Assembly: GCA_026225255.1 (NCBI GenBank)
Contig: JAMFSJ010000002.1
Location: 1 to 64,000 of the forward strand
Direction of reading: 5' to 3'
Source: Methylacidimicrobium fagopyrum
GTDB lineage: Bacteria; Verrucomicrobiota; Verrucomicrobiia; Limisphaerales; UBA11358
DNA: 64,000 bases
The notes under the pieces were generated by a model. It was not told the DNA's origin, made no database searches, and saw only the letters and a list, made by a program, of their open reading frames with translations. Positions 1-8,744 of this stretch are shown here, one piece after another; position 1 is the stretch's first letter, and every line of letters begins with the position of its first letter. A program made the translations under genes and the position numbers.

Positions 1-333
1 AAGCCATCTTGATTCAAACACATTGTCAGCAATCCAGATCGCTCGACTAAGGAGAATTATGACATTTTAGAAGTGACATTCGCCTATCTAGGAAAATATT
101 CCGGATACGCATTGCCAAATAATTGTCCCGAAGGGACAACCGGAAATTAGCCAGACACAAAGTGTCTGGTCATGGCCCACAAAAATCTCTTCGTCCCGAA
201 GGGACGATGGACATTTCCACGATAACCACCATGCTTTCAGCACGGAATTTTATTTATCACGACTAACAGATACTGCGTGTCTGGCTAATTTCCATTCGTC
301 GCTCCGCGACGATAAAACCGGAGCGCAGTGGTG
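1..333. repeat. Palindrome-rich intergenic region (REP-like)
   Basis: No gene is visible here. The stretch holds several short perfect palindromes: TTGTCCCGAAGGGACAA (123-139), TCGTCCCGAAGGGACGA (191-207), CCAGACACAAAGTGTCTGG (151-169) and TCGTCGCTCCGCGACGA (296-312). In addition GGAAATTAGCCAGACAC (142-158) is repeated in exact reverse complement at 277-293. The two GTCCCGAAGGGAC cores are the same motif. The arrangement resembles REP/BIME intergenic palindromes, and it lies downstream of folA, which ends at 334 on the minus strand. Function is unknown; transcript 3' end formation is possible. Confidence 0.6.
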
Positions 334-915
334 TTACCGCAATGATTTATGACGATAATGCAAAATCTTAAACGCCGGATCGTCGCGTAATTCTGCCACT
401 AATTCAAACTTGTCCTCAAACGGCGGAAAAAATGCGTCGCCACCTTCAATCTCGCGTTTCACCAACGTCAAATAAAGATCGGAGCAACGCGGCAACGCCT
501 GTTCATAAATCTGCGCGCCGCCGCAGATAAAAATGTCGTTGGGAAATTCGCCCGGATCCAATTTGTCCAGCGACTTGAAAATAAAAATTTCCGTCTCCAA
601 TTTTTCGCCGAGTTTCGCGAAATGAAATTGATACGGCTGCTTGAGATAATTCCCGCCGCGCCACTCGTGATATTGTCCGAAAATTTCCGGATGCTTTTTG
701 ATGAGCTTTTGCGGCTGTTTCGTCAGCACCATGTTCTTACGATTCGGCAACGGCTTGCCGAGGCTTTCGAACGTCTTGCGCCCCATCACGACCACATGGC
801 CCATCGTCGTCTGTTTGAACCATTTAAAATCTTCCGGCAGATGCCAGGGAATTTGATTCCCCGCCCCGATCACCCGGTTCAGCGACATCGCCGCGATGGC
901 TTTGAAATGTTTCAT
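334..915 (-). CDS. folA: Dihydrofolate reductase
   Basis: This enzyme reduces dihydrofolate to tetrahydrofolate with NADPH in the cytoplasm and recycles the folate oxidised by thymidylate synthase. The N-terminal part has the DHFR signature, with VIGAGNQIPWHLPED around residues 15-29; Asp29 corresponds to the substrate-binding acidic residue. GRKTFESLG (about 45-53) and ICGGAQIYEQALP (about 130-142) match the NADPH-binding motifs. The product is 193 aa, longer than the roughly 160 aa of enteric DHFR because of an insertion in the middle. The start is ATG. It lies 86 bp downstream of thyA on the same strand, the common functional pairing. Confidence 0.95.
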   Translation of the reverse strand: MKHFKAIAAMSLNRVIGAGNQIPWHLPEDFKWFKQTTMGHVVVMGRKTFESLGKPLPNRKNMVLTKQPQKLIKKHPEIFGQYHEWRGGNYLKQPYQFHFAKLGEKLETEIFIFKSLDKLDPGEFPNDIFICGGAQIYEQALPRCSDLYLTLVKREIEGGDAFFPPFEDKFELVAELRDDPAFKILHYRHKSLR

Positions 916-928
916 ATTGTTTTAGACC

Positions 929-991
929 GGATTAATAAAATTAACAGAATTCAAAATGGCTGGCCTTTAATTCTGTAAATTCTATTAATCC
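929..991. repeat. Imperfect inverted repeat between thyA and folA
   Basis: Bases 929-950 and 970-991 form a 22-bp inverted repeat with two mismatches around a 19-nt loop, built from AATTAACAGAATT-like units. A related AATTAACAGAATTATTCAGAATT stretch lies near 58405. It fills most of the thyA-folA gap. It may be a dispersed AT-rich repeat or an mRNA hairpin between the two genes. Confidence 0.45.
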
Positions 992-1001
992 TGTCAAAAA
1001 A

Positions 1002-1796
1002 TCATACCGCCACCGGCGCTTTGATGGCCGGATGCGGGTCATAACCCACGATCTCAAAATCTTCATATTTGAAGTCGTGAATGTCCTTCACCGTCGGATT
1101 TAACCTCATCTGCGGCAGCGGACGCCGTTCGCGCGACAGTTGTAATTTCGCCTGCTCGACGTGATTGGAATAGAGATGCAGATCGCCGAATGTGTGGACG
1201 AAATCGCCCGGTTTCAGTCCGCAAACCTGCGCGACCATCAACGTGAGCAACGCATAGCTGGCGATGTTGAACGGCACGCCGAGAAAAATATCCGCACTGC
1301 GCTGATAAAGCTGGCAGCTCAATTCACCGTCGCTCACATAAAATTGAAACAGCGTGTGACACGGCGGCAAAGCCATGCCCTGGATTTCACCCGGATTCCA
1401 CGCGCTGACGAGGAGTCGCCGACTGTCGGGATTCTTTTTGATCTGCGCGATCACATCGTCAATCTGGTTGAGCGAGCGGCCATCAGTCGTGCGCCAATCC
1501 GTCCATTGCGCGCCATACACGCGACCGAGATTGCCCTCGGCATCCGCCCATTCATTCCAGATCGTCACGCCGTGATCATTGAGCCATTTGACATTCGTCT
1601 CGCCACGCAAAAACCAGAGCAGCTCATAAATAATGGATTTGGTGTGAACCTTCTTCGTGGTGAGCAGCGGAAAGGATTCGCGCAACGGACAACGGATCTG
1701 CGCGCCGAACAACGAAAACGTGCCGGTGCCCGTGCGGTCGGCCTTGAACTTTCCGTTTTCGAGGACGTGTCGCAGCAAATCGAGATATTGAATCAT
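1002..1796 (-). CDS. thyA: Thymidylate synthase
   Basis: ThyA methylates dUMP to dTMP using methylene-tetrahydrofolate and leaves dihydrofolate for the adjacent FolA. The 264-aa length is the same as the Escherichia coli enzyme. Visible signatures are the early arginine loop [24 protein letters not shown], the catalytic cysteine in [12 protein letters not shown] (about residue 146), the dUMP-binding [13 protein letters not shown], and HLYSNHVEQ near the C-terminus. The ATG start at 1796 fits the family N-terminus ([15 protein letters not shown]). It precedes folA on the same strand, so co-expression is likely. No unusual features are seen. Confidence 0.97.
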   Translation of the reverse strand: MIQYLDLLRHVLENGKFKADRTGTGTFSLFGAQIRCPLRESFPLLTTKKVHTKSIIYELLWFLRGETNVKWLNDHGVTIWNEWADAEGNLGRVYGAQWTDWRTTDGRSLNQIDDVIAQIKKNPDSRRLLVSAWNPGEIQGMALPPCHTLFQFYVSDGELSCQLYQRSADIFLGVPFNIASYALLTLMVAQVCGLKPGDFVHTFGDLHLYSNHVEQAKLQLSRERRPLPQMRLNPTVKDIHDFKYEDFEIVGYDPHPAIKAPVAV

Positions 1797-1988
1797 CGCG
1801 CGAAAAATTTAACCGCGCCGCCGCCGAAAGACACGCACAGAAATGACCCTAAAACTTCGGCGGCACAACATGCGGGACCGCTGACTAACCCTTTCGGTTC
1901 TATCCGTCGGTAGACGCAGCTGGCGGAAAAGACCTTGGACCCGATTAACACGATCTCAAATGGCGTAAAAGCCGTTCGTGGTTGATTT

Positions 1989-3134
1989 TTAGCGTGACTG
2001 AAGTTCGTGAATGGCGGCCATAATAGTTTGCCGGTTCATTTCGTGCGCTTCAATGCCTTGGCCGATATCTTTCAGGAGCGTGATGGTTAATTCACCGCCG
2101 AGGTGTTCGCGAAATTCTTCGAGGCCGTTGAGAATTTGTAATTGGCCTTGGTCGTCGGTGGCGAGCAACTCATCGGTGAATAGCTTGAAGCCAAGTTGTT
2201 CGAGCAAATTTAAAATGCGGGTGGCGGACGGCGCGGCCAGCAGTCCGATAGTGCGCGAATAAATCACGTCGAGCGCGATGCCGATGGCAACGGCGGCGCC
2301 GTGTTGGATTTGAAAATGCGAAAGTTGTTCCAGTTTGTGCGCCGCCCAATGACCAAAATCCAAGGGTCGCGCCGAGCCGGTTTCAAACGGATCGCCGCCG
2401 CCCGCGATGTGATCCAAATGCAATTCGGCGCAGCGGTGGATTAAACGTTTCATCGCTGCCGGTTCCCAGTCGGCGAGTTTTTGGGCGTTGTTTTCAATCT
2501 CGCTAAAAAATTGAGCGTCGCGGATGCAGGCGACTTTAACGGCCTCAACGTAACCGGCGCGTTTGTCTTTCGGCGTCAGCGTGGCGAGCAGATTAAAATC
2601 GTTGATGACGACAAACGGCGGCGCGAAGGTGCCGATGAAATTTTTTTTACCAAACGCATTGATGCCATTTTTCACGCCCACGCCGGAATCCGCTTGCGCC
2701 AAAGTGGTGGTCGGAATGCGAACGTGGCGCACGCCGCGATGCGCGGTGGCGGCGGCAAACCCGGCGACATCCAGCAACGCGCCACCGCCCACGGCGATCA
2801 GATACGAGTGCCGATCAATGTGGTGGCTATCAATCTGCGCGTGAATTTCCGCAACGGCGACGGCGGAGTTTTTGGCGCGTTCGCCACCGGCGATGAGCAT
2901 GGGCGGCGCGACGAGTTGCAGGCTGGCGGCGTGCGTAGAGAAATAATTTTCAACTGTGCGGGCCAGATCAGGCTGCGCTTGGGCCAAGGCTTGATCGAGC
3001 ACCACTAATACTTTGCGCGGCGCGGTATCGGCTAGCGCATTTTTCAGAACGGGATTTCCGGGCGTGAAAACGTCGTCGGTGAAAAAGACCCGCAAAGGCC
3101 AACTAACTTGAATGGAGCGTTCGATGACAGACAC
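1989..3134 (-). CDS. Dehydroquinate-synthase-superfamily cyclase, EboD-like
   Basis: The 381-aa product belongs to the sugar-phosphate cyclase superfamily that includes AroB. GGGALLDVAGFAAAT (about residues 116-130) is the NAD-binding signature, followed by RIPTTTLAQADSG. The segment that reads VGGKTGVN in true AroB is here GVGVKNGINAFGKKNFIGTF, as I recall for the EboD proteins of ebo gene clusters; this assignment is from memory. A metal-binding HWAAHKLE segment is also present. The start is GTG, since no ATG occurs near the N-terminus. It begins 13 bp after the VapC stop and may be read from the toxin-antitoxin promoter. No other ebo genes are adjacent. The substrate is uncertain, and a role as the shikimate-pathway AroB cannot be excluded. 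Confidence 0.75.
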   Translation of the reverse strand: MSVIERSIQVSWPLRVFFTDDVFTPGNPVLKNALADTAPRKVLVVLDQALAQAQPDLARTVENYFSTHAASLQLVAPPMLIAGGERAKNSAVAVAEIHAQIDSHHIDRHSYLIAVGGGALLDVAGFAAATAHRGVRHVRIPTTTLAQADSGVGVKNGINAFGKKNFIGTFAPPFVVINDFNLLATLTPKDKRAGYVEAVKVACIRDAQFFSEIENNAQKLADWEPAAMKRLIHRCAELHLDHIAGGGDPFETGSARPLDFGHWAAHKLEQLSHFQIQHGAAVAIGIALDVIYSRTIGLLAAPSATRILNLLEQLGFKLFTDELLATDDQGQLQILNGLEEFREHLGGELTITLLKDIGQGIEAHEMNRQTIMAAIHELQSR

Positions 3135-3147
3135 AATTTTTAAATGC

Positions 3148-3546
3148 TTAGCGAGCGCGAAGTTTGTTTACGAAGTAACGGTTGGGAAAACCCGAGAGTT
3201 TTTTGAGAATCGTGTCGGTGTGCCACAGTTCGATGTTTTCAATTTTCGCCGTGGCGGCGATCAGGCGGTCGGCTGGATCTTTGTGCGACCAATCCCACAA
3301 AACGGATTGGCGAGCGATCGGAACCGATACAGGTAAAAGTATCCAAGAGGTCAGGGCTGGCTCTAACCAATCATCGGGATGATCGGTCAATTGTCCACCT
3401 TGCCAGAGCTGGTAGATTTCGATGACGGACATCGGCGACAGATAACGAAGGGTTTCCGGGTCATCGAATGTTTTCTCAACTTCTTCCGGCAAAGGTTGCC
3501 GATGAGCAAATTTGACGAACAAATTGGTGTCAGATAACAGCTTCAT
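3148..3546 (-). CDS. vapC: PIN-domain toxin, VapC type
   Basis: The product is a small ribonuclease-type toxin of the PIN family. It starts with the typical MKLLSDTNLFVKF, carrying the first catalytic Asp, followed by SVIEIYQL (conserved Glu) and KDPADRLIAATA (conserved acidic residues). The track start is a GTG two codons upstream. The ATG at 3546 is preferred because it forms an ATGA overlap with the antitoxin stop, which is the usual translational coupling. The predicted length of 132 aa is typical. The partner antitoxin lies directly upstream. The cellular RNA target cannot be told from sequence. Confidence 0.88.
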   Translation of the reverse strand: MKLLSDTNLFVKFAHRQPLPEEVEKTFDDPETLRYLSPMSVIEIYQLWQGGQLTDHPDDWLEPALTSWILLPVSVPIARQSVLWDWSHKDPADRLIAATAKIENIELWHTDTILKKLSGFPNRYFVNKLRAR

Positions 3547-3764
3547 TTCCACTCATCCATGACCGGAGATTGCAAATCACCGAAATGTGACGGATCGGTC
3601 GGTTTTTCCACGCGCCACGGTTTGCCCTTTTTTTCCAGCGGCACGATCATCGCCGCCGGGCGGCCATGGCTGGTCAGGGTCACACGGATGCCGGACTGGA
3701 CTTTTTTAATGACCCCGCACAAATTGCTACGCGCTTGCCCGATGGGCATGGAGATCGTCTTCAT
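3543..3764 (-). CDS. Phd/YefM-family antitoxin
   Basis: This short protein is the cognate antitoxin of the PIN toxin downstream. MKTISMPIGQARSNLCGVIKK followed by VTLTSHGRPAAMIVPLE is the standard Phd/YefM DNA-binding fold, and the C-terminal tail (about 30 aa) would bind and neutralise the toxin. The ORF track starts at 3782, but that ATG lies inside a palindrome that overlaps a probable -10 element. The ATG at 3764 gives the family-typical N-terminus and is used here; 3770 is a third possibility. It overlaps the toxin by 4 nt. Antitoxins of this family repress their own operon, which fits the palindrome at the start. Confidence 0.88.
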   Translation of the reverse strand: MKTISMPIGQARSNLCGVIKKVQSGIRVTLTSHGRPAAMIVPLEKKGKPWRVEKPTDPSHFGDLQSPVMDEWK

Positions 3765-3799
3765 GGGCATAATTTTGCCCATAATTTAAAAGGTGTCAA
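3763..3799 (-). promoter_or_regulatory. Probable promoter and operator of the toxin-antitoxin operon
   Basis: On the minus strand TTGACA (3799-3794) is followed after 16 nt by CAAAAT (3777-3772), a plausible -35/-10 pair. The perfect palindrome ATGGGC-N8-GCCCAT (3782-3763) straddles the -10 and includes two of the candidate ATG codons. Autorepression by the Phd-type antitoxin at such a site is a family property. The specific binding here is inferred. Confidence 0.5.
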
Positions 3800-3804
3800 G
3801 CAAC

Positions 3805-3873
3805 GGAGCGCCGATCTCCTGATCGACAAGCTGGCCAGGAATTTTGGGGAGCCGATCAGGAGATCGGTGCTCC
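3805..3873. repeat. Dispersed hairpin element, copy 1
   Basis: The arms are GGAGCGCCGATCTCCTGATCG (3805-3825) and the near-perfect complement ending at 3873, with a 27-nt loop. The same element recurs at 28071-28136 and 55194-55259. This copy starts 15 nt after the hppA stop, between hppA and the toxin-antitoxin operon, so it could stabilise or end the hppA transcript. Confidence 0.8.
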
Positions 3874-3887
3874 AAAGGAGCTACAAC

Positions 3888-6344
3888 TCATTTCCCATCT
3901 TCCGGAATGCGCATGCAGTAGAACGAGCGATAGACAAAGATGAGCGCGACGAGGAAACACACGCTGCCGATCACGTAGGATAGGCAGGAATCGGGATGTT
4001 TCTGTTTCATCTCCACGGCGATCTCGACGGCGAGCAGGCCGAAGAGCGTCGTGAATTTGATGATCGGATTCATCGCGACGGATGAGGTGTCTTTGAACGG
4101 ATCGCCGACGGTATCGCCGACCACGGTCGCGGCGTGGAGCGGTGTGCCTTTTTGTTTCAAATCTACTTCGACGATTTTCTTGGCGTTGTCCCACGCACCG
4201 CCGGCATTCGCCATGAAGATGGCTTGGAACAAGCCGAAAAACGCGATGCCGATGAGATAGCCAATGAAGAAATAGGGATTAAAAAACGGCAGGCCGAGCG
4301 CGAAGGCAAACACGACGACGAAAATATTCACGAGGCCGCGTTGGGCGTAAACGGTGCAGATTTCGACGACCTTTTTGCTGTCGGCGAGCGAGGCGGTTTC
4401 TTTGTCGAACTTCATGTTCTTTTTGATGAATACGACCGCACTGTAAGCCCCGGTGACGACGGCTTGCATGCTCGCACCGGTGAACCAATAAATTACCGCG
4501 CCGCCCATGAGTAGGCCGAAAATAATCTGCGGTTGCACGAGACTCAAATTTTCGATCGCGTGGCCGGAAACATTTTGCAGCAGCATGATAATGCCGAAAA
4601 TCATCGTGGTGGAACCGACGACGGCGGTGCCGATCAAGACGGGTTTGGCGGTGGCTTTGAAAGTATTGCCGGCGCCGTCGCCTTTTTCGAGTTCGAGTTT
4701 GGAATTAGCAAAATCGGGCTTGAAGCCGAAATCCTTTTTGATTTCCGCGCTGATGTTGGGCTGCGCTTCGATGCGGCTTAATTCGTAAACAGACTGGGCA
4801 TTGTCGGTGACGGGGCCGAAGCTGTCTACGGCGATGGTCACGGGCGCCATGGCGAGAAATCCAAACGCGACAAGGCCGAAGGCAAAGATCGGGGCGGCGA
4901 AAGTGAACTGTGACGGCATGAGCGCGAGCAGGTCCGCGTTCTGCGAAAAGAGATACGCGACGAACATGAGCGCGAGGATCACAAGGCCCATCCAGAATGC
5001 GGAGAAATTGCCCGCGACGAGGCCGGACAAAATATTGAGGGACGCACCGCCTTGCTCGGAGGAACGTGTGACTTCCTTGACGTGACGCGAGCTGGTGCTG
5101 ACGAAGATTTTCGTGAACTCCATGATGAGCGCGCCGGCCAGAGTTCCGCAGGCCATGATGGCGGACAAAACCCACCAGAGATTGGGCAAAGGAATCCAAC
5201 CGAGTCCAGGAAGGGCAAAATCTCCCAATAAAATTTTGCTCGCAATGAAAGTAACGACAATCGAAAGAATTGAAGTGATCCAAACCAAATCCGTGAGCGG
5301 CGCTTCCCAATTAAAACTCTTTTTGCTGCCGTAACGAACGTTGGCGATGGCTTTGTTCAGATAAAACGAACCGAGCGAGGTGATGACCATCAGGGCTTGA
5401 ATGGCAAACAACCAGACGATGAGCTTGCCGCAAAGGATTGGCGACGCGACCAGCGCGAGCGACAGAAACGCAATGAGCGCGACGCTCGTCACGCCGTAGG
5501 TTTCAAAACCGTCCGCCGTCGGGCCGACGGAATCGCCCGCGTTGTCGCCGGTGCAATCCGCGATGACGCCGGGATTCTTCGGATCATCTTCGGGCAGATT
5601 GAAAACGATTTTCATCAAGTCGCTGCCGATGTCCGCGATCTTGGTGAAGATGCCGCCGCCGATGCGCAAAGCCGAGGCGCCGAGCGATTCGCCAATCGCA
5701 AAACCGATGAAGCATGCGCCGGCGAGATGTTGCGGCACGAACAGCAAAATCGAGATCATGCAGAACAGTTCCACGCAGACGAGCAACGTGCCGATGCTCA
5801 TGCCGGCCTGCAGCGGGATGAACAGTGTCTTGAGCGAATTGCCTTTCAGCGACGCGAAGGCGGTGCGGCTGTTGGCGGTGGTGTTGATGCGAATGCCGAA
5901 CCACGCGACGGCGTAGCTGCCAAGAATCCCCAAAATGGACGCGCCCAAAATCACGGCGACATCCGCAACGGATTTATTTTGCAAACCTTTGAAATAATAA
6001 ACCATGCAGATCGCGATGAGAATCCACAGCGCGGCGAGAAATTTTCCCTGTTGAAACAGATATGTTTTGCACGTTTCCCAAATGATGTGCGAGACGTCGC
6101 TCATGCTTTTGTGAACTTGCAGCGCGCGCGTTTGTTTGTATTGGAAAATTCCGAGCAACGCGCCGAGCACGCAGACGACGAGGCCGGAAAATAAAATCGT
6201 GTGGCTGGTCAACTTGCCCCCGAGAAACGAAGCGTCTTGCAGCGCGGGCAATTGAATATCGGCATCGCCCGCAAAAGCGTTCATAGAACCGAACAGCGCG
6301 AACAGTAAAACCGCGCCGCCAAAAAAGGTTTTTTTCTGAAGCAT
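3888..6344 (-). CDS. hppA: Membrane-bound ion-translocating pyrophosphatase
   Basis: This integral membrane enzyme couples hydrolysis of inorganic pyrophosphate to ion pumping across the cytoplasmic membrane. EDDPKNPGVIADCTGDNAGD and the following SVGPTADGFETYG form the acidic substrate-Mg site, and EVTRSSEQGG and GDTVGDPFKDTS are further family signatures. Many hydrophobic segments span the 818 residues. In GNTFKATAK the position that separates K+-dependent (Ala) from K+-independent (Lys) enzymes is Lys, favouring a K+-independent proton pump; this is a family rule, not a test. The track start is TTG at 6383. The ATG at 6344 (MLQKKTFFGGAVLL) is preferred and opens with a hydrophobic segment. 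A hairpin element follows the stop. Confidence 0.94.
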   Translation of the reverse strand: MLQKKTFFGGAVLLFALFGSMNAFAGDADIQLPALQDASFLGGKLTSHTILFSGLVVCVLGALLGIFQYKQTRALQVHKSMSDVSHIIWETCKTYLFQQGKFLAALWILIAICMVYYFKGLQNKSVADVAVILGASILGILGSYAVAWFGIRINTTANSRTAFASLKGNSLKTLFIPLQAGMSIGTLLVCVELFCMISILLFVPQHLAGACFIGFAIGESLGASALRIGGGIFTKIADIGSDLMKIVFNLPEDDPKNPGVIADCTGDNAGDSVGPTADGFETYGVTSVALIAFLSLALVASPILCGKLIVWLFAIQALMVITSLGSFYLNKAIANVRYGSKKSFNWEAPLTDLVWITSILSIVVTFIASKILLGDFALPGLGWIPLPNLWWVLSAIMACGTLAGALIMEFTKIFVSTSSRHVKEVTRSSEQGGASLNILSGLVAGNFSAFWMGLVILALMFVAYLFSQNADLLALMPSQFTFAAPIFAFGLVAFGFLAMAPVTIAVDSFGPVTDNAQSVYELSRIEAQPNISAEIKKDFGFKPDFANSKLELEKGDGAGNTFKATAKPVLIGTAVVGSTTMIFGIIMLLQNVSGHAIENLSLVQPQIIFGLLMGGAVIYWFTGASMQAVVTGAYSAVVFIKKNMKFDKETASLADSKKVVEICTVYAQRGLVNIFVVVFAFALGLPFFNPYFFIGYLIGIAFFGLFQAIFMANAGGAWDNAKKIVEVDLKQKGTPLHAATVVGDTVGDPFKDTSSVAMNPIIKFTTLFGLLAVEIAVEMKQKHPDSCLSYVIGSVCFLVALIFVYRSFYCMRIPEDGK

Positions 6345-6530
6345 AAGCGGCACGAGCTTGCCGGAAGCCGGTTGGAATTCCAACTTTTTGTTAAAGGCGC
6401 GCTGGTAAAAGTAAGCTGACTACTTCCTATAGCACTCGGCGGCAAAGTTTTGGCACACACTCAATGGGTGAAAAAATCGCGCGATTCGTGTCATTGAGTT
6501 TTGCGACATTTGCGGCAAACTAGGTGCGCA

Positions 6531-6938
6531 ATGAGAATTCTCGCCCTCGATCACGGAACCAAACGCATCGGCGTCGCGGCTAGCGACGAGACGAAGACCA
6601 TTGCGCAGCCGCTCGAATATATTCCCGCGGAACCGCTGGCGGATTTTTTGGGGCGGCTCAAAAAAATTCTCATTGAAAAGGAAGTAGATCTCATCCTCAT
6701 CGGCATGCCGCGTAATATGAATGGCAGTTACGGACCGGCGGCGGAAAAGGTGAACGCGTTTGTCGCCGAATTAAAAACGGTTACGCCAATTCCCATCAAG
6801 TTGTGGGACGAACGGCTGACCTCCACGATGGCGAATCGCATTTTGATCCAAGGCAACGTCCGACGCGATCAGCGTAAAGAAAAAGTGGATAAAATGGCGG
6901 CGGCCATTTTGCTGCAAAGCTATTTAGATGTGCTGTGA
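6531..6938 (+). CDS. ruvX: RuvX/YqgF Holliday-junction resolvase-like nuclease
   Basis: This RNase H-fold protein is implicated in pre-16S rRNA 5' maturation and formerly in Holliday-junction resolution. It begins MRILALDHGTKRIGVAASDE, the hallmark start with the first catalytic Asp. ILIGMPRNMNGSYGP and LWDERLTSTMA supply the other conserved acidic residues, and RKEKVDKMAAAILLQSYLD closes the fold with the last Asp. The 135-aa length is normal. The track begins at a TTG at 6501; the ATG at 6531 matches the family N-terminus exactly. It is divergent from hppA and monocistronic here. Confidence 0.93.
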   Translation: MRILALDHGTKRIGVAASDETKTIAQPLEYIPAEPLADFLGRLKKILIEKEVDLILIGMPRNMNGSYGPAAEKVNAFVAELKTVTPIPIKLWDERLTSTMANRILIQGNVRRDQRKEKVDKMAAAILLQSYLDVL

Positions 6939-7014
6939 TTTTTTCAATCACGGATAAACACAAAGGGGAAAACCCCTGGTTTTATTCAGGCACGCCGGGT
7001 TTAAATCGGGTTGT

Positions 7015-8484
7015 TCACCAAATGGATTTCATCGGCCAAGCTTGAACGCGTTTCACTTTTGCGGCGCCCCCATCGACGTGAATTTCCAATGTCGAATTTC
7101 CGTCGAGCGGTGCAATGACCTTGGTGATGCACACCGTTCCATTCGCGAAAATTTCCAGCACGGAGCGATCTACAAAAATCCGCAGATTTAATTTTCCTTG
7201 GGTCAAAACCAGTGGCGCTTTGGCGTCCAAGGCTTGTAGCTCTGAGCCATTAAAATGAAGGCCGACCGACGGGCCATCTTTCGCGCCGCTCTGCAGTTGC
7301 AGTTCAAGGTTGGTCGCCGTGGTGAGTTCAAGTTCGACCGAGATTTCCAACGTGTTCGTGGGTGGCAGGGCGAAAATGACTTTGCCGCCGACCAGCTCAA
7401 GGTTTCGTTGCTCAGTTTTTTTACCCCGTAGTTGGGTCAATTGCGGCGCGGGATTTTGTTGCAATTGTCCAGCGCTTGAAAAACTTAATTGTCGCGGCAA
7501 ACTCAAGCAGCCATTCCAGCCGCGTCCGCCCGGAAAATCCTTCACCCAGCCCCAAACGAGGCGGCGGTCATCGGGAACTTGCATCGTGTTCGGTGCGTAA
7601 AAACTGGAGCCGTAATCCAAAACGCCATTGGTGCGGGCGGTGAAACGGTCCGTCGTCGCATCGAAATCACCGACGAAATATTGCACTTGGCCGTAAGGCG
7701 AAAGCAGCAAAACCCACTGATTGCCGAGCTTGAAAAAGTTCGGACATTCCGCCGTGGGCGCGCCGGGAACGTGAAATAACGCACCGCGATATTTCCATTC
7801 CGTCAACGCGGAGTTTTGCGCTTCGTAAATATTCACCGCCGCGTCGCCGTCTTTTTTCAGATGTCCGCCCGCGATGAGGAACGTTTTTTTGCCCTCGTGA
7901 AAAATGAACGGATCGCGCCAATCGTAAATTTTCGTCGCGCCATTCACGGTCTCGGACAACACGGGATTCGCCGGCGATTTTTGCCAGGTGATCAAATCAT
8001 CATCGCCGATGGCCGCCCATTGCACGGCTTGATCGAACGCGTTTTTTCCCAGGCCGATGCTCGTGTAAAAGCACATGGGTTGGCCGTCGCCATTGGTCGT
8101 GCAGCAACCGGACCAGACCGATTGCTCGTTCAGCTCGGTGCTGGGCCAGAGGGCGATGGGCAACGGTTCCCATTTCACCAGATCGCGGCTACGAACGTGG
8201 CCCCAATATCTTAAAGTTGTCGGACCGCTCTCGTCGCTGAGCGGATTGAGCTGATAAAACAGATGATAATAGCCTTTGTAGAAAATCGGGCCATTCGGGT
8301 CGTTCAGCCATTGCGCGGGCGAGGTGACGTGAAAAATCGGGTGCCACGGATCGGCCTGCGCGCGGGGGGCCGCGGCCGCCATCGCCGCGGTCGCGCGGGT
8401 GATGGCTTCATTCGGGCTGGCTCCCTGCGAGCAAAATGGCAGCAGTAAAAAAATGGCGATGACTAACGTAAAAATGCGGCGCAT
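7015..8484 (-). CDS. Secreted glycoside hydrolase family 32 (fructan/levan/sucrose hydrolase)
   Basis: The product hydrolyses fructosyl linkages in levan, inulin or sucrose. A signal peptide (about residues 1-21, MRRIFTLVIAIFLLLPFCSQ) points to export. The five-bladed propeller carries all three family-32 catalytic motifs: WLNDPNG (59-65, nucleophile Asp62), WRDP (189-192) and AECPNFF (about 245-251, acid/base Glu246). The C-terminal beta-sandwich shows LRIFVDRSVLEIFANG, diagnostic of the family. The length of 489 aa is usual for a levanase or beta-fructosidase. The Cys after the signal region (FCSQG) could be a lipobox variant but the context is weak. No transporter or regulator for fructans is adjacent, so the substrate remains open. 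Confidence 0.93.
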   Translation of the reverse strand: MRRIFTLVIAIFLLLPFCSQGASPNEAITRATAAMAAAAPRAQADPWHPIFHVTSPAQWLNDPNGPIFYKGYYHLFYQLNPLSDESGPTTLRYWGHVRSRDLVKWEPLPIALWPSTELNEQSVWSGCCTTNGDGQPMCFYTSIGLGKNAFDQAVQWAAIGDDDLITWQKSPANPVLSETVNGATKIYDWRDPFIFHEGKKTFLIAGGHLKKDGDAAVNIYEAQNSALTEWKYRGALFHVPGAPTAECPNFFKLGNQWVLLLSPYGQVQYFVGDFDATTDRFTARTNGVLDYGSSFYAPNTMQVPDDRRLVWGWVKDFPGGRGWNGCLSLPRQLSFSSAGQLQQNPAPQLTQLRGKKTEQRNLELVGGKVIFALPPTNTLEISVELELTTATNLELQLQSGAKDGPSVGLHFNGSELQALDAKAPLVLTQGKLNLRIFVDRSVLEIFANGTVCITKVIAPLDGNSTLEIHVDGGAAKVKRVQAWPMKSIW

Positions 8485-8744
8485 AAAAAATTGATTTAGC
8501 TGTCTGCGATGCTGCCGTAAAAGGTGAATTCAACGCAAGGGCGCAACGGTGAAAAGACGCAACATTGGCCGGCGAGCAAAATTGCCAAGGCGTCCTTGGG
8601 CTTGGATTTTTAATTTTCGAAAGCCGGCTGAATTTTGCCGTTCCAGGATGCCGATGCGGCTTGGTGTTTTAAGTTTTGGGCTTCACTGGTGCTTGGCGCT
8701 TGGACGCTTAAAGCTTTTCCGTTAAGTTCATTCCCGAAGAAATC

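Noticed and set aside
1-333. Possible CRISPR or attachment site
   Set aside because: The palindromes differ in sequence and spacing and no cas gene or integrase is adjacent.
5397-6194. 265-aa ORF on the + strand opposite hppA
   Set aside because: It is antisense to a well-supported gene, lacks any family motif, and is rich in Arg/Asp/Ala as expected for a GC-biased shadow frame.
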